A stretch of DNA of 34,546 nucleotides from an uncultured Saccharophagus sp. (GCA_937920545.1 CAKZUG010000061.1:1-34546); one strand, 5' to 3'; counted from the stretch's first letter, positions 25,943 through 34,546 are shown. Translations and numbers: made by a program. The notes: generated by a model not told the origin, from the sequence alone.

Positions 25943-28654
25943 ATGAAAAAATCAATTTGGATAATTAAATCCTTAACCGTCGCCATTACGGTCGGAATCG
26001 TCGCCAATAGTTTTGCAAAAAATTATATCTATACGCCTGATGAACGCGTTGTTCCTATCAAAGGTGGCTTTACCCAGCCCGATTTATCGAGCTATCGCTC
26101 ACCGATAGAAAGTAAAGTGGTCGACCGTACGTTTTATACTAACGAGGCCACGTTTATGGCTAACGAAGGTTTTAAAACCGGTATGGAAGGCTATAACGAT
26201 ATGGTCAAAGCGGGTTTTCCTGTTGCATACAAACGAGCTTTTCAATGGGTAACGGCCCGTGAAATGTATTTTTATGCACGTTATTTACTCGATTATATTG
26301 GTGGCCGAAGCCATTCCGGTGTGCACATGGTACATGGCCCTTATTGGAGCATGAAAGCCGATAAACACAGCCAGTTTAACCGGTTGGCACGTGACCGTGG
26401 CGAACGGAATTTCTCCAATAAAGATGTGCTGCTGGGTATCGATTTACCCATTGTATATCAGCGTACGGGTTTTCCTCGTGTGTTTGATGATATCCAGCCA
26501 ACGTATTTGCAGTACCGTTCTGTACAGCCTTTTTTTACAGGTAAGTTGGATAATACCGATAGCTTTGAAGACCCAATGAGCGGTAAAAAAGGCGGTTGGG
26601 GCGTACCTAATACGTATTTAAATAATGCGCAGCAACGTTTTGATCACGACAAAATGGATACCACATTAGACTTAGGTGCCATGGGGCAGTTTGTTAAGCG
26701 TCGCTCGCAATGGCTTGATCGTTTTTATCAGGCTGGCCATACGGGTACAACGCATGTGTCAAAAGGCAAAGAAGTGAGCTTGTTAGGTAATGACGCCGAA
26801 GAAGGTATGCGCGGTTGGGGTTTAACCACCAGCGCCATTAACGCCATGCTGCAAGTAAAATCATCTATGTTTACCGACGGTAAAAAATTGATGGGGGTGA
26901 ACACTAGCACTTATAACCCTAGCGAAGGGTTTAAATATTTACCGCATGAAATAACGCCTAACTTGTTATGGGTTGGCGATATCCCCGAGCGCGTTTGGGG
27001 GATGGGTTTAAAAGACCCTAGCAGCCAGCTATGGGATCAAGCTTCATGGGTTTGGGCCACGTCGGCATTTTCTGTTGCGGCTAACCGTAGAACCTCATTT
27101 TTTACCGACAACCCTCCTGTTGATGGCGGTTTAATCGAGAAGCGCACGGGTTTATTGGCCGAGTCAATCGGCAGCACCATCTTTAAAAATATCGTAGCCA
27201 TGCATACGCAAAACGATTTACTCGTCTCGCAGTGGCACCCTAAAAAAGGTAAAGGCTCAACCGTCACGCTAAAGGATATGGCCATGACATTGGTTGCCTT
27301 AAACGATATGGCTGAGTCATCTAAAAGTGTTGGTCGTCAAGCAGATGCTATTCCAACGGCGAAACGCATTATCCAAGCTAACGGCGATTTCTTACTCAAA
27401 GTGCAGCAAGAAAACGGACGCTTTAACAGTGCCTATTCGCATGCGGGTAAAATTGCAGGTGAGAACAATCAGGCGTCATCACAGTTTGAAGCTGTCCGCG
27501 CTTTAATTGCCGTGTATTACTCAACACGTGATGAAAAATATTTGGTTGGCGCACGTAAAGCGTTTAACTATGTTAGCCAGCATCATTGGGTGGCTAAAGA
27601 CGGCGTGTATCGCAATGAGTTAGGTAACGATACCGTAACGGTTACGCCTTACGATGTGGGTATTACCATGGCGGCACTGCGTGAACTTATGTTTACAACG
27701 CCAACATATTTGCTTGAGCCACAAATAGAGCATATGACACGCTGGTGGATACAAACCGTTAACCAAAGTGGATTGTTGTTATCTGAGCATCAAGCAACGG
27801 GTGAAGTGTACACAGGCTATGGTACAGGCGATGATGACGCAGACGGTATACCCTATGTGAGTAAAGGCCACGGTAAATATGGTGCGGCGCCAGTCATTGC
27901 TGCGCAAGTTAAAATCAATGTGGGCGGCAAAAACAATCAAGATTTTTATAAAGAAAAAGGCGATATGCATAATCAACATGCCTTTGCCAAAGTGAATAAT
28001 TCTTTTGATGGTAGCCGTCACCCTACGTTAAAACAGCATTTAACCATTGCATTAAATAATCCGCAGCATGCAGGTTTAGTTGACCGTAAAGATATGCAAC
28101 GTACCGATGGTGGCATGATACCGCTAGCGCCATCACGCCCTATTCTTGTTGGTCAAGGCACTGCGCGTAACTTTACAGGTAAGCAAATATTTGAAGCCAA
28201 TTGTATGTTGTGTCATGGTCAAAATGGCGAAGGTATCGACGGCAAACCACTCAAAAACTTTATGAACTTCCCTGCGGTTGCAATGGAGAGTTTTGTGTTT
28301 GCCGGTAACCCCAATGCTTCTATGCCAGCGTTTGGTGTAGGGAATGGCGACGGTGTCGGTGGTACATTAACCAAAGACGAAATCGCACGTGTCGTAGGTT
28401 ATGTACAAAGCCAAACCTTTAAAGATAACTACGCAAAAGCTGAAAGTGGCGAGGTTCTACCTAATCATGCGGCAAAAGATATTTGGTTTTATCTATCAAG
28501 AGAAAACTTAAAGCATAAAGGTAAAAAGCGTATTGATGCAGGCGTGGCTAAGCAATTTATTGATCAAATCCAAGATCCTGCTTCGATAAAAGCAGCTGCA
28601 AGTGAAAATATTATTCGTACAACCCCTGATGCTGATTTAACATTATCGCAGTAG
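25943..28654 (+). CDS. Exported helical-domain protein with C-terminal class I cytochrome c, function unknown
   Basis: 903 aa from the ATG at 25943, which has AAGGA 8 bases upstream; an in-frame start 23 codons earlier lies inside the preceding gene. Signal peptide about 1-26 (NSFA/KNYIY). The middle is helix-rich and reads like an alpha/alpha barrel: TLKDMAMTLVALNDMAESS, IIQANGDFLLKVQQENGRF, FEAVRALIAVYYSTRDEKYL and YDVGITMAALRELMF are paired helices with Gly/Asn loops. A DDDADGIPYV motif suggests a calcium site. The C-terminal domain (about 740-870) has CMLCH at C754-H758 and a downstream Met ligand in SMPAFG. So it is periplasmic or exported and redox-active. I know no family with this order of domains. 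It is co-transcribed with the barrel gene. Confidence 0.75.
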   Translation: MKKSIWIIKSLTVAITVGIVANSFAKNYIYTPDERVVPIKGGFTQPDLSSYRSPIESKVVDRTFYTNEATFMANEGFKTGMEGYNDMVKAGFPVAYKRAFQWVTAREMYFYARYLLDYIGGRSHSGVHMVHGPYWSMKADKHSQFNRLARDRGERNFSNKDVLLGIDLPIVYQRTGFPRVFDDIQPTYLQYRSVQPFFTGKLDNTDSFEDPMSGKKGGWGVPNTYLNNAQQRFDHDKMDTTLDLGAMGQFVKRRSQWLDRFYQAGHTGTTHVSKGKEVSLLGNDAEEGMRGWGLTTSAINAMLQVKSSMFTDGKKLMGVNTSTYNPSEGFKYLPHEITPNLLWVGDIPERVWGMGLKDPSSQLWDQASWVWATSAFSVAANRRTSFFTDNPPVDGGLIEKRTGLLAESIGSTIFKNIVAMHTQNDLLVSQWHPKKGKGSTVTLKDMAMTLVALNDMAESSKSVGRQADAIPTAKRIIQANGDFLLKVQQENGRFNSAYSHAGKIAGENNQASSQFEAVRALIAVYYSTRDEKYLVGARKAFNYVSQHHWVAKDGVYRNELGNDTVTVTPYDVGITMAALRELMFTTPTYLLEPQIEHMTRWWIQTVNQSGLLLSEHQATGEVYTGYGTGDDDADGIPYVSKGHGKYGAAPVIAAQVKINVGGKNNQDFYKEKGDMHNQHAFAKVNNSFDGSRHPTLKQHLTIALNNPQHAGLVDRKDMQRTDGGMIPLAPSRPILVGQGTARNFTGKQIFEANCMLCHGQNGEGIDGKPLKNFMNFPAVAMESFVFAGNPNASMPAFGVGNGDGVGGTLTKDEIARVVGYVQSQTFKDNYAKAESGEVLPNHAAKDIWFYLSRENLKHKGKKRIDAGVAKQFIDQIQDPASIKAAASENIIRTTPDADLTLSQ

Positions 28655-28679
28655 CTATTTTGTGCTATTAACGTAGGCA

Positions 28680-28716
28680 AAAGCCAACATCCTAAAAGCA
28701 ATAGGGTGTTGGCTTT
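28680..28716 (+). terminator. Terminator of the barrel/cytochrome operon
   Basis: AAAGCCAACATCCT / AGGGTGTTGGCTTT, a 14-bp stem with one G-T pair, followed by ATTATTTT, 25 bases after the stop. Confidence 0.8.
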
Positions 28717-28826
28717 ATTATTTTAGCGTTGCTCAATGAGCACGTTTATATTTTCTTTTTTTACTCACCTCGCATATCCGCTCTCTTCATTGCTTGTGTA
28801 ACGGATCACCTCTTTTTATAGTCCCT

Positions 28827-29021
28827 AGGGAACCTCTGATTTACCTCGTAGCGTCTCTACATGACCTAGAGCGGTTCATTACTCGGCGTCTTTTGCCGCT
28901 AATAGCCGTAGCCCTTAGCAAAAATGATAACAACGTAAGTGACTGCTCTAGGACACGCCTTTCTGGGCTTTCAGGAAGCTCTTAAACCCAGAGGTGCCGC
29001 GAGGTTAATTAGAGGCTGCCT
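28827..29021. mobile_element. MITE-like element, copy 2 (195 bp)
   Basis: Ends 28827-28858 and 28990-29021 are inverted repeats matching at 24 of 32 positions and are homologous to those of copy 1 at 7145-7460. Both ends touch TA (28826-28827, 29021-29022). The interior shares GCCGTAGCCCTTAGCAAAAA and GTGACTGCTCTAG with copy 1. It has no coding capacity. This shorter copy probably reflects the basic form. Confidence 0.85.
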
Positions 29022-29162
29022 AGAATTACAGCTCTTTCGTGAATCTTTCGGGAGACGTTGCTCGTGTTTATTGTTTATTATTGCTATGGGTTATATTGAG
29101 ATTTGTGTTTATTTCGAACCTATTTAATCCATTGACATATCCATTACTAATAAGGCAAAAAA

Positions 29163-29483
29163 ATGATAAAAGAAATCACTAATAAAGATACATTAGGTCA
29201 AGTAGTTGGCGGCGTTAGCATTACCGTTACAGCCAGTTCTAACGGCGAGCGCTCCACAACATCAAGCGGTTTAGATAACCCAAATATACGCGCAAGCGTT
29301 GATGGCGTAGCCATTACACCAGAAGCCCCAAGCAGCAGACCGCGTACTAGCTTTAGCGGCTTGCGTAATTCTGTATTTGTACGATCAGCTGGCGGCAGAA
29401 CAAGTATTACATCGTTTACATCATCAAACGGTAGCGTAAGCGGCACAGTTACATCTAATGGCGTAACAACAACGATTGGCTAG
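29163..29483 (+). CDS. Small Ser/Thr/Gly-rich protein with a double-glycine-type leader
   Basis: 106 aa. The first 17 residues, MIKEITNKDTLGQVVGG, resemble double-glycine leaders cut by peptidase-containing ABC transporters: Gly at -1 and -2, Val at -4, Leu at -7. The remainder (89 aa) is low-complexity, rich in Ser, Thr, Gly, Asn and Val with Arg as its only basic residue type. It has related segments near both ends (TASSNGERSTTSSG and FTSSNGSVSGTVTSNG) and no Cys, which argues against a lanthipeptide. AAGG lies 7 bases before the ATG, and a strong terminator follows. No transporter, immunity or modification gene is adjacent. It may be a bacteriocin-like or surface-exported protein, but this is a hypothesis. 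Confidence 0.65.
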   Translation: MIKEITNKDTLGQVVGGVSITVTASSNGERSTTSSGLDNPNIRASVDGVAITPEAPSSRPRTSFSGLRNSVFVRSAGGRTSITSFTSSNGSVSGTVTSNGVTTTIG

Positions 29484-29550
29484 TTTGTTATAGCGCGGCT
29501 TTATATCGAGTAATACGTTACGCTTTATGGTTAACGTATTTATTTGATGC

Positions 29551-29585
29551 AAAAACCCTCAACACGAAAGAGTTGAGGGTTTTTT
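29551..29585 (+). terminator. Terminator of the GG-leader gene
   Basis: AAAAACCCTCAAC / GTTGAGGGTTTTT with an 8-base loop, 67 bases after the stop. It separates this gene from the helicase. Confidence 0.9.
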
Positions 29586-29678
29586 GTGTATGGGTATGGC
29601 AACCCTGCATTTTTATGAAATAATAGACATATTCTTATACAGCTATATACACTTTTGCCAGCCAAGCCGACATGCCCT

Positions 29679-32600
29679 ATGAATATTACACCCGATACGC
29701 CAGCCCTTATCGAAAAACATTACGCCGCCTACCAAACCCTAAATGAATATGAACAAACGGTACTTAAAGTGCTCGCTATTACATATGCGCCTGTTGGTAT
29801 TGTTATGTTTAACGCCATACTCGATCAGGTCGATAAGGTTGACGTGTTTCAAGCGAGCAGCAGGCTTACCGCGCTGGCCATTAAACAGCGTAAAGCACTC
29901 GAAAAAAAGGGATTTATTGAGCACAGCACCAAAGGCTTATTACTTAATAGGTTGCTTGTTAATATGCTCGTACGGGATTGTATTGATGGCAAAACCTATG
30001 CGCAGTGCGCAAAATGCATCGAAGATATTCAATATCCAAAAAAATCGAACACATCGGGCTATGATTCTAGATTTGATTCTGGTTCTAGCTATAGTTCTAG
30101 CCATTCACGTAATGCGTATTTAGCCCGTCATGCCTATTTTTTAAACAATAAAGCCGAGTCGGTTTTTAAGTTTCCTAAAAATCCTCAGACAATAGATGTA
30201 TTTATGGGTGAGATTTTAGTGGGTCTCATGTTTACCCCTTTTGACTTGGCATCGTTTTTAACACTATCAGACAACGTACAGTATCAAAGCTTTGCGGCAT
30301 GGCGTGAGCTAAACCACGAAAACGGCTATAGCAGTGTTTACCTTTTACAGCTGCTCGAACAAGTTGTACAGCATAACCCCGCTAACCTGCATCTTCGTCA
30401 TTTGTGTGCCAATATATATTTATTTAATGCGCGCCTAGATGAGGCAGCAAGCATGATTGACCCGCAAGACGCCACATGCTATGGCTTACAAATTCGTGCA
30501 GCATTGTTGTTTTTACAGGGCGAGCACCCACAAGCCAATGATCTATTTAGCCAAGCATTAATCGCTAAAAATAAATATGGCCGACGTAAAAAACCGTATT
30601 TGACGGGGTTCTTTGCACTGTTACACAGGTTAAATATATTAACGCTGGCCTCACAAAATAGTGCGCACTACGATGCATTTTTTGAACAGCTAGACGCCGA
30701 AAGCAGCGCAAAAGATAGCAGCATTGAATCGTATTTTATCAATGAAATGCTCAAGTTAATTGGCGTTGCGTTTTTTTCTACTGGTCAGTTTCAATCAAGT
30801 GCGTATTTACTTAGCCAGTTTGACCAATGCGATCCGCTCACGTTTCATCAAGCGGTATTTTTAGAGGCCTTAGGTAAGGTGTGGACGGGTCAACCTTTTG
30901 ATAAAAAAGGCATCACGCAGTTACAAAAAAGTGAAATTTTTTTTGTCGATAATCAATTGCTTTTATTTACCGCTATTATTGGGCAAATAAAACACACACT
31001 ACAAGAAAAGCAACCCACGTTAACCTGGAGCAAAAAAAGCCAAGAGCTAACGGTGAATGCGCCGCAACTTTTGTATTTTCCTACATTAATACGCACAAAA
31101 GAAAAATGGGATATTGCACTAGAGCAGCTTATTGCGCTTAACCCGAGCAACGCCCCAACCACTGAAAAACCCAAACCCATCAATGATAAAGCCTCGCGCT
31201 TAGTGTGGGAGATGGACAAAACCACCTATGTCCCCACCTTTAAAGCGCGCGAGCAAAAACTCAATGCCAAAGGGTGGAGCAAAGGCCGCCGTGTAGCGCT
31301 AAAGCGTTTATCCACCGATTTTAACGATATCGACTTTTTAACCGATGCCGATAAAGTCATGTGCCAAGCCATAAGGGTTCATCAAAACTGGGATTACTAC
31401 CAATCAAAAGATTACATCCTAGAAGGCCCCAACGCCTTAATTGCCGCTAAAGATGTGCCGTTTTTGTTTTTAGAGGATCAGCTCAATCACCCCGTTGAGC
31501 TCATACAAAAAGAGCCCGAATTATTAATACGCGAGCACAAAGATGAGCTAATCATTAGCATGGCGCATCTACCCGAAGCCACTGTCGATAACCATGCAAC
31601 CGCGTTTAGCGTAAGAGAATTATCGCTTTACTCTTATTGTTTTACGATATTTAACCGCTCGCATTTAGACGTGGCCGACATTGTGGGTGAGGGCGGTTTA
31701 CTCATCCCCAAAAAAGCCAAACAAAAAGTGATAGAGAGCGTCACAGCGATTGCACCGTTGCTCAATATACAATCTGATTTTGACGAGTTAGACACGGGTC
31801 TAGAAACACACGATTGCGATAACCACCTTGTTATCAATATACAGCCCGCAGGTGAGGGCCTAGAGTTTACCTGCATGGTGATGCCCTTTGGTAACGACGG
31901 CCCCGCGTTTAAACCCATGCAAGGCAACGCCCAAATAACAACAGAGCTAAACGGTAAACGTATTGCCACCACGCGTAACCTAGAGCAAGAGAATACCGCG
32001 CTAGATGCACTCGATACCCATTGCCCGTTATTTCTTAACATGTCAGATAACATGTTACTTATTGACGACCCGCAAAACGCACTGGAGGCATTAGAGCAAA
32101 TAGAACACCTCATACAGCAAGACCCATTACCTTTTTTAGTGCGTGTGCGTTGGCCAAAAGGCAAAAGCATCAAACTGTCTAAGCCTATAAACGAACAGCA
32201 ATTACAATTAGCGGTAGGTAAAAGTAATGAGTGGTTTGATATTACCGGCGAGTTAAGAATAAACGAAGATCAAGTCGTTGAGCTGCGTACCCTTTTAGAG
32301 TTAATGCGCACCACAAGCGGACGTTTTATCGAGCTAGACAGTGGCCAAGTATTGGCGCTTACCCACGATTTAAAGCAGCGCTTAGATTTACTTCATCAAG
32401 CCACCGATGACGGAAAATTTCATGCCCTTGCAAGTATGCAGGTGGCCGAGGCCACCACCGGTATGCGTTTAAAAACCAACCATGCATGGGATGAACAAGC
32501 CAAAAAAATGCACGAGTCAAATACCCTTGAGCCCGTCGTGCCCTCAACGTTACAAGCCGATTTACGCGATTACCAACTAGAAGGCTTTGATTGGTTGTCG

Positions 32601-33968
32601 CGCTTAGCGCACTGGCAAGCGGGTGCTTGCCTAGCCGACGACATGGGCTTAGGTAAAACGCTGCAAGCACTGGCGCTTATTTTATCGCGCGCCGAACATG
32701 GCCCTACATTAATTATTGCGCCAACATCGGTGTGTTTTAATTGGCAACAAGAGGCGCTTAAATTTGCCCCAACACTTAACGTGGTTATTTTTTCAGACTT
32801 TAACGATAAGGCCGCACGCGAACAATTACTTAACAACGTAAGTGCTTTTGATTGTCTTGTGATTAGTTACGGTTTACTGCAACGCGCAAGCGACTTACTC
32901 ACGCAAGTTCAGTGGCACACCATTGTGGCCGACGAAGCCCAAGCACTTAAAAACCCAACGGCCAAGCGTACACAAGCAGCTTGTGCGTTAAAAGGCGATT
33001 TTAAAATTATTACCACAGGCACACCTATAGAAAATAACTTAACCGAGTTATGGAGCCTGTTTCGTTTTATTACGCCGGGTTTACTGGGCAATATTAAACG
33101 CTTTAATGATCGTTATGCGTTGCCTATTGAAAACGCCAAAGACGATAAATCCGCCGCTAAAAAAGCCAGTCTCGCACTTAAGGCCCTGATACAACCCTTT
33201 ATATTGCGCCGCATGAAAAGTCAGGTGCTTACCGAGCTGCCCGCCCGCACCGAGATAAACATACATGTTGAACTGAGCCAAAAAGAGCAAGATTTTTACG
33301 AAGCCCTAAGGCGCAACGCTATAGACAATATTGCCAAAGCAAGCGAGACCGCAGGCAAAGGCGAACAGCGTATTAAAATGCTCGCCGAGTTAGTTAAACT
33401 GCGTCAGGCTTGCTGTAACCCGAAATTGGTGATGCCCGAAACCGATTTAGCCAGCGCCAAATTAGCGGCCTTAGATGAACTGCTTAACGAGTTAAGCGAT
33501 AACAACCACAAGGCCTTAATTTTTAGCCAGTTTGTGGGGCATCTACAATTAATTAAAGAGCACCTCGAAAAACGCGGTATGAGTTATCAATACCTTGATG
33601 GTTCCACCCCACAAAAAGCCCGTAAAGAACGCGTCAATGCGTTTCAAAAAGGTGAGGGTGATGTGTTTTTAATTAGCTTAAAGGCAGGTGGGTCGGGTTT
33701 AAACTTAACTGCCGCCGACTATGTTATTCACATGGACCCTTGGTGGAATCCCGCCGTAGAAGATCAGGCATCAGATAGAGCGCACCGCATGGGCCAAAAA
33801 CGCCCCGTAACCATTTACCGTTTGGTGGCTAAAAATACGATAGAAGAGCGCATTGTCGCGCTGCATCACCAAAAGCGCGACTTAGCCGATAAGCTATTAG
33901 CGGGCAATGAACATGCTACCAAGTTATCTGTAGATGATATGTTAAGTATGTTAAAAGAGAGCTTTTAA
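29679..33968 (+). CDS. SNF2-family DEAD/DEAH helicase-like ATPase with a large uncharacterised N-terminal region
   Basis: 1429 aa from the ATG at 29679; a TTG eight codons upstream is possible, and neither has a clear ribosome site. The C-terminal third is a full SNF2 motor: DDMGLGKTLQAL (motif I, about 986-997), DEAQALKNP (motif II), TTGTPIENNLTELWSLF (III). The second lobe has IFSQFVGHLQ, YQYLDGSTP, SLKAGGSGLNLTAADYVIHMDPWWNP and DRAHRMGQ. These are translocases acting on DNA-protein or RNA polymerase complexes. The first ~900 residues show helical repeat-like segments but no domain I can name and no SWIM zinc finger. A Ser-rich linker (SSYSSSHSRN) lies near residue 135-145. It is monocistronic in this window. 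Confidence 0.9.
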   Translation: MNITPDTPALIEKHYAAYQTLNEYEQTVLKVLAITYAPVGIVMFNAILDQVDKVDVFQASSRLTALAIKQRKALEKKGFIEHSTKGLLLNRLLVNMLVRDCIDGKTYAQCAKCIEDIQYPKKSNTSGYDSRFDSGSSYSSSHSRNAYLARHAYFLNNKAESVFKFPKNPQTIDVFMGEILVGLMFTPFDLASFLTLSDNVQYQSFAAWRELNHENGYSSVYLLQLLEQVVQHNPANLHLRHLCANIYLFNARLDEAASMIDPQDATCYGLQIRAALLFLQGEHPQANDLFSQALIAKNKYGRRKKPYLTGFFALLHRLNILTLASQNSAHYDAFFEQLDAESSAKDSSIESYFINEMLKLIGVAFFSTGQFQSSAYLLSQFDQCDPLTFHQAVFLEALGKVWTGQPFDKKGITQLQKSEIFFVDNQLLLFTAIIGQIKHTLQEKQPTLTWSKKSQELTVNAPQLLYFPTLIRTKEKWDIALEQLIALNPSNAPTTEKPKPINDKASRLVWEMDKTTYVPTFKAREQKLNAKGWSKGRRVALKRLSTDFNDIDFLTDADKVMCQAIRVHQNWDYYQSKDYILEGPNALIAAKDVPFLFLEDQLNHPVELIQKEPELLIREHKDELIISMAHLPEATVDNHATAFSVRELSLYSYCFTIFNRSHLDVADIVGEGGLLIPKKAKQKVIESVTAIAPLLNIQSDFDELDTGLETHDCDNHLVINIQPAGEGLEFTCMVMPFGNDGPAFKPMQGNAQITTELNGKRIATTRNLEQENTALDALDTHCPLFLNMSDNMLLIDDPQNALEALEQIEHLIQQDPLPFLVRVRWPKGKSIKLSKPINEQQLQLAVGKSNEWFDITGELRINEDQVVELRTLLELMRTTSGRFIELDSGQVLALTHDLKQRLDLLHQATDDGKFHALASMQVAEATTGMRLKTNHAWDEQAKKMHESNTLEPVVPSTLQADLRDYQLEGFDWLSRLAHWQAGACLADDMGLGKTLQALALILSRAEHGPTLIIAPTSVCFNWQQEALKFAPTLNVVIFSDFNDKAAREQLLNNVSAFDCLVISYGLLQRASDLLTQVQWHTIVADEAQALKNPTAKRTQAACALKGDFKIITTGTPIENNLTELWSLFRFITPGLLGNIKRFNDRYALPIENAKDDKSAAKKASLALKALIQPFILRRMKSQVLTELPARTEINIHVELSQKEQDFYEALRRNAIDNIAKASETAGKGEQRIKMLAELVKLRQACCNPKLVMPETDLASAKLAALDELLNELSDNNHKALIFSQFVGHLQLIKEHLEKRGMSYQYLDGSTPQKARKERVNAFQKGEGDVFLISLKAGGSGLNLTAADYVIHMDPWWNPAVEDQASDRAHRMGQKRPVTIYRLVAKNTIEERIVALHHQKRDLADKLLAGNEHATKLSVDDMLSMLKESF

Positions 33969-34114
33969 TATATTGCAGTAAAGAGGCATGCTACGTGAGT
34001 GGGGCGGCTGCATTAGATAATTGAATGTACCTCATGCTTGACTGTGCTTTTTTTGATCTTTTTGGTCGGACTATGCTCGCTCAAGGCTTATTTGAAAATA
34101 AATACAAAAAAGGG

Positions 34115-34142
34115 TTGCGCTGAGGAATTAAGTGCCTATAAT
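34115..34142 (+). promoter_or_regulatory. rrn promoter P1
   Basis: -35 TTGCGC (34115-34120), 16-bp spacer, -10 TATAAT (34137-34142), GCGCACC discriminator. The A-rich stretch directly upstream (GAAAATAAATACAAAAAA) is a likely UP element. This set is typical of strong, growth-rate-controlled rRNA promoters. Confidence 0.75.
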
Positions 34143-34360
34143 GCGCACCTCTTCTCAAGGACAGCCCAGTAACTGCGGCGGTTTGTGAGAAAGATGTTTT
34201 TATTTTTAGCTTTTAGTTTGGCTTTGAACGTGAGTAAAAAAGAGTATCTTTTTTCAATGGCATTTAAAGCGTTGCAAGTTGTTTTTTAGTTCGTGTTGTT
34301 GCTTTATCGGGTTCGAGTTTTTGAGCTGCTAAAGAAAACAAAATGAGTTAAAAATAAAGC

Positions 34361-34388
34361 TTGCAAAGAAAGTTAAACGGCGTATTAT
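34361..34388 (+). promoter_or_regulatory. rrn promoter P2
   Basis: -35 TTGCAA (34361-34366), 16-bp spacer, -10 TATTAT (34383-34388), about 35 bases before boxA, with an A-rich region upstream. Confidence 0.7.
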
Positions 34389-34421
34389 ACGTCTCCTCGC
34401 TTAGCCAAGCCGCTAACGAGA

Positions 34422-34433
34422 TGCTCTTTAACA
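34422..34433 (+). promoter_or_regulatory. rrn boxA antitermination site
   Basis: TGCTCTTTAACA, identical to the canonical rRNA boxA bound by NusB-S10 in the rrn antitermination complex. Confidence 0.93.
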
Positions 34434-34440
34434 AGTCAAT

Positions 34441-34463
34441 CAAGCAATGCGTGTGGGTGCTTG
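34441..34463 (+). promoter_or_regulatory. rRNA leader hairpin after boxA
   Basis: CAAGCA / TGCTTG with an 11-base loop. The sequence AAGCAATGCGTGTGGGTGCTTG is the familiar gammaproteobacterial 16S precursor leader. Confidence 0.75.
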
Positions 34464-34546
34464 AGGTCTGGTAGTGTTTAAGTTTGTTTCTACTTTTTAA
34501 GTGGATTCAAGCTAAGAAAATTATCAGTATCACAAGTAACCGACAA

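Larger units (their letters stand above)
28655..29162. other. Intergenic region between the cytochrome gene and the GG-leader gene
   Basis: 508 bases holding the operon terminator (28680-28716), MITE copy 2 (28827-29021) and about 140 bases of upstream region for the small gene. No further gene was recognised. Confidence 0.7.
33969..34546. other. rRNA operon upstream region (no gene), 16S expected beyond the edge
   Basis: 578 bases without a credible coding frame. They hold two sigma-70 promoters, boxA and a leader stem. The 16S gene does not start before the window ends. Confidence 0.8.

Noticed and set aside
28939..29127. 62-codon frame overlapping MITE copy 2
   Set aside because: It starts in the repeat and runs across its end; no ribosome site or homology.
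34464..34546. Start of 16S rRNA
   Set aside because: The conserved 5' end of 16S (AGAGTTTGATC type) is not reached before the window ends; only leader is present.

Overview
The window looks like a chromosomal segment of a marine-type, moderately AT-rich gammaproteobacterium. The evidence is two blocks of conserved gammaproteobacterial gene order. One is degS-yhcB / zapE-rplM-rpsI-petA-petBC-sspA-sspB and the other is dolP-diaA-yraN-lpoA / rsmI. It also ends in a typical gammaproteobacterial rRNA operon leader. A Cellvibrionales- or Alteromonadales-like host is an inference; no species can be named from the sequence alone.

Layout. 1-5.1 kb: a malic enzyme cut by the left edge (minus), a DUF481 outer-membrane protein (plus), a long-form purC (minus) and a DUF3391/HD-GYP c-di-GMP phosphodiesterase (minus). 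5.1-7.6 kb: an intergenic region with a (CTTGGG)6 microsatellite, a PilJ-type chemoreceptor (plus), then a 316-bp MITE-like element with terminal inverted repeats. 7.6-9.2 kb: degS/algW-type protease and yhcB/zapG (minus). 9.3-16.1 kb: zapE, ribosomal proteins L13 and S9, then Rieske protein, an 815-aa cytochrome b/c1 fusion, sspA and sspB. 16.2-17.4 kb: a Yip1 membrane protein and a diverged LemA-like protein, convergent. 17.8-21.6 kb: envelope and cell-cycle cluster lpoA-yraN-diaA-dolP (minus), divergent from rsmI. 22.6-23.8 kb: NhaD antiporter. 24.4-28.7 kb: an unrecognised two-gene operon, an outer-membrane beta-barrel protein plus a 903-aa exported protein ending in a class I cytochrome c. 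28.8-29.5 kb: a second MITE copy and a 106-aa Ser/Thr/Gly-rich protein with a double-glycine-type leader. 29.7-34.0 kb: a 1429-aa SNF2-type helicase. 34.1-34.5 kb: tandem rrn promoters, boxA and a leader stem; the 16S gene itself lies beyond the right edge.

Most of the window is housekeeping. Four things deserve a second look. The first is the cytochrome b/c1 fusion with about 130 extra membrane residues. The second is the exported barrel + cytochrome c operon. The third is the solitary GG-leader protein next to a mobile repeat. The fourth is the TA-flanked MITE family itself, whose two copies differ by an internal insertion.
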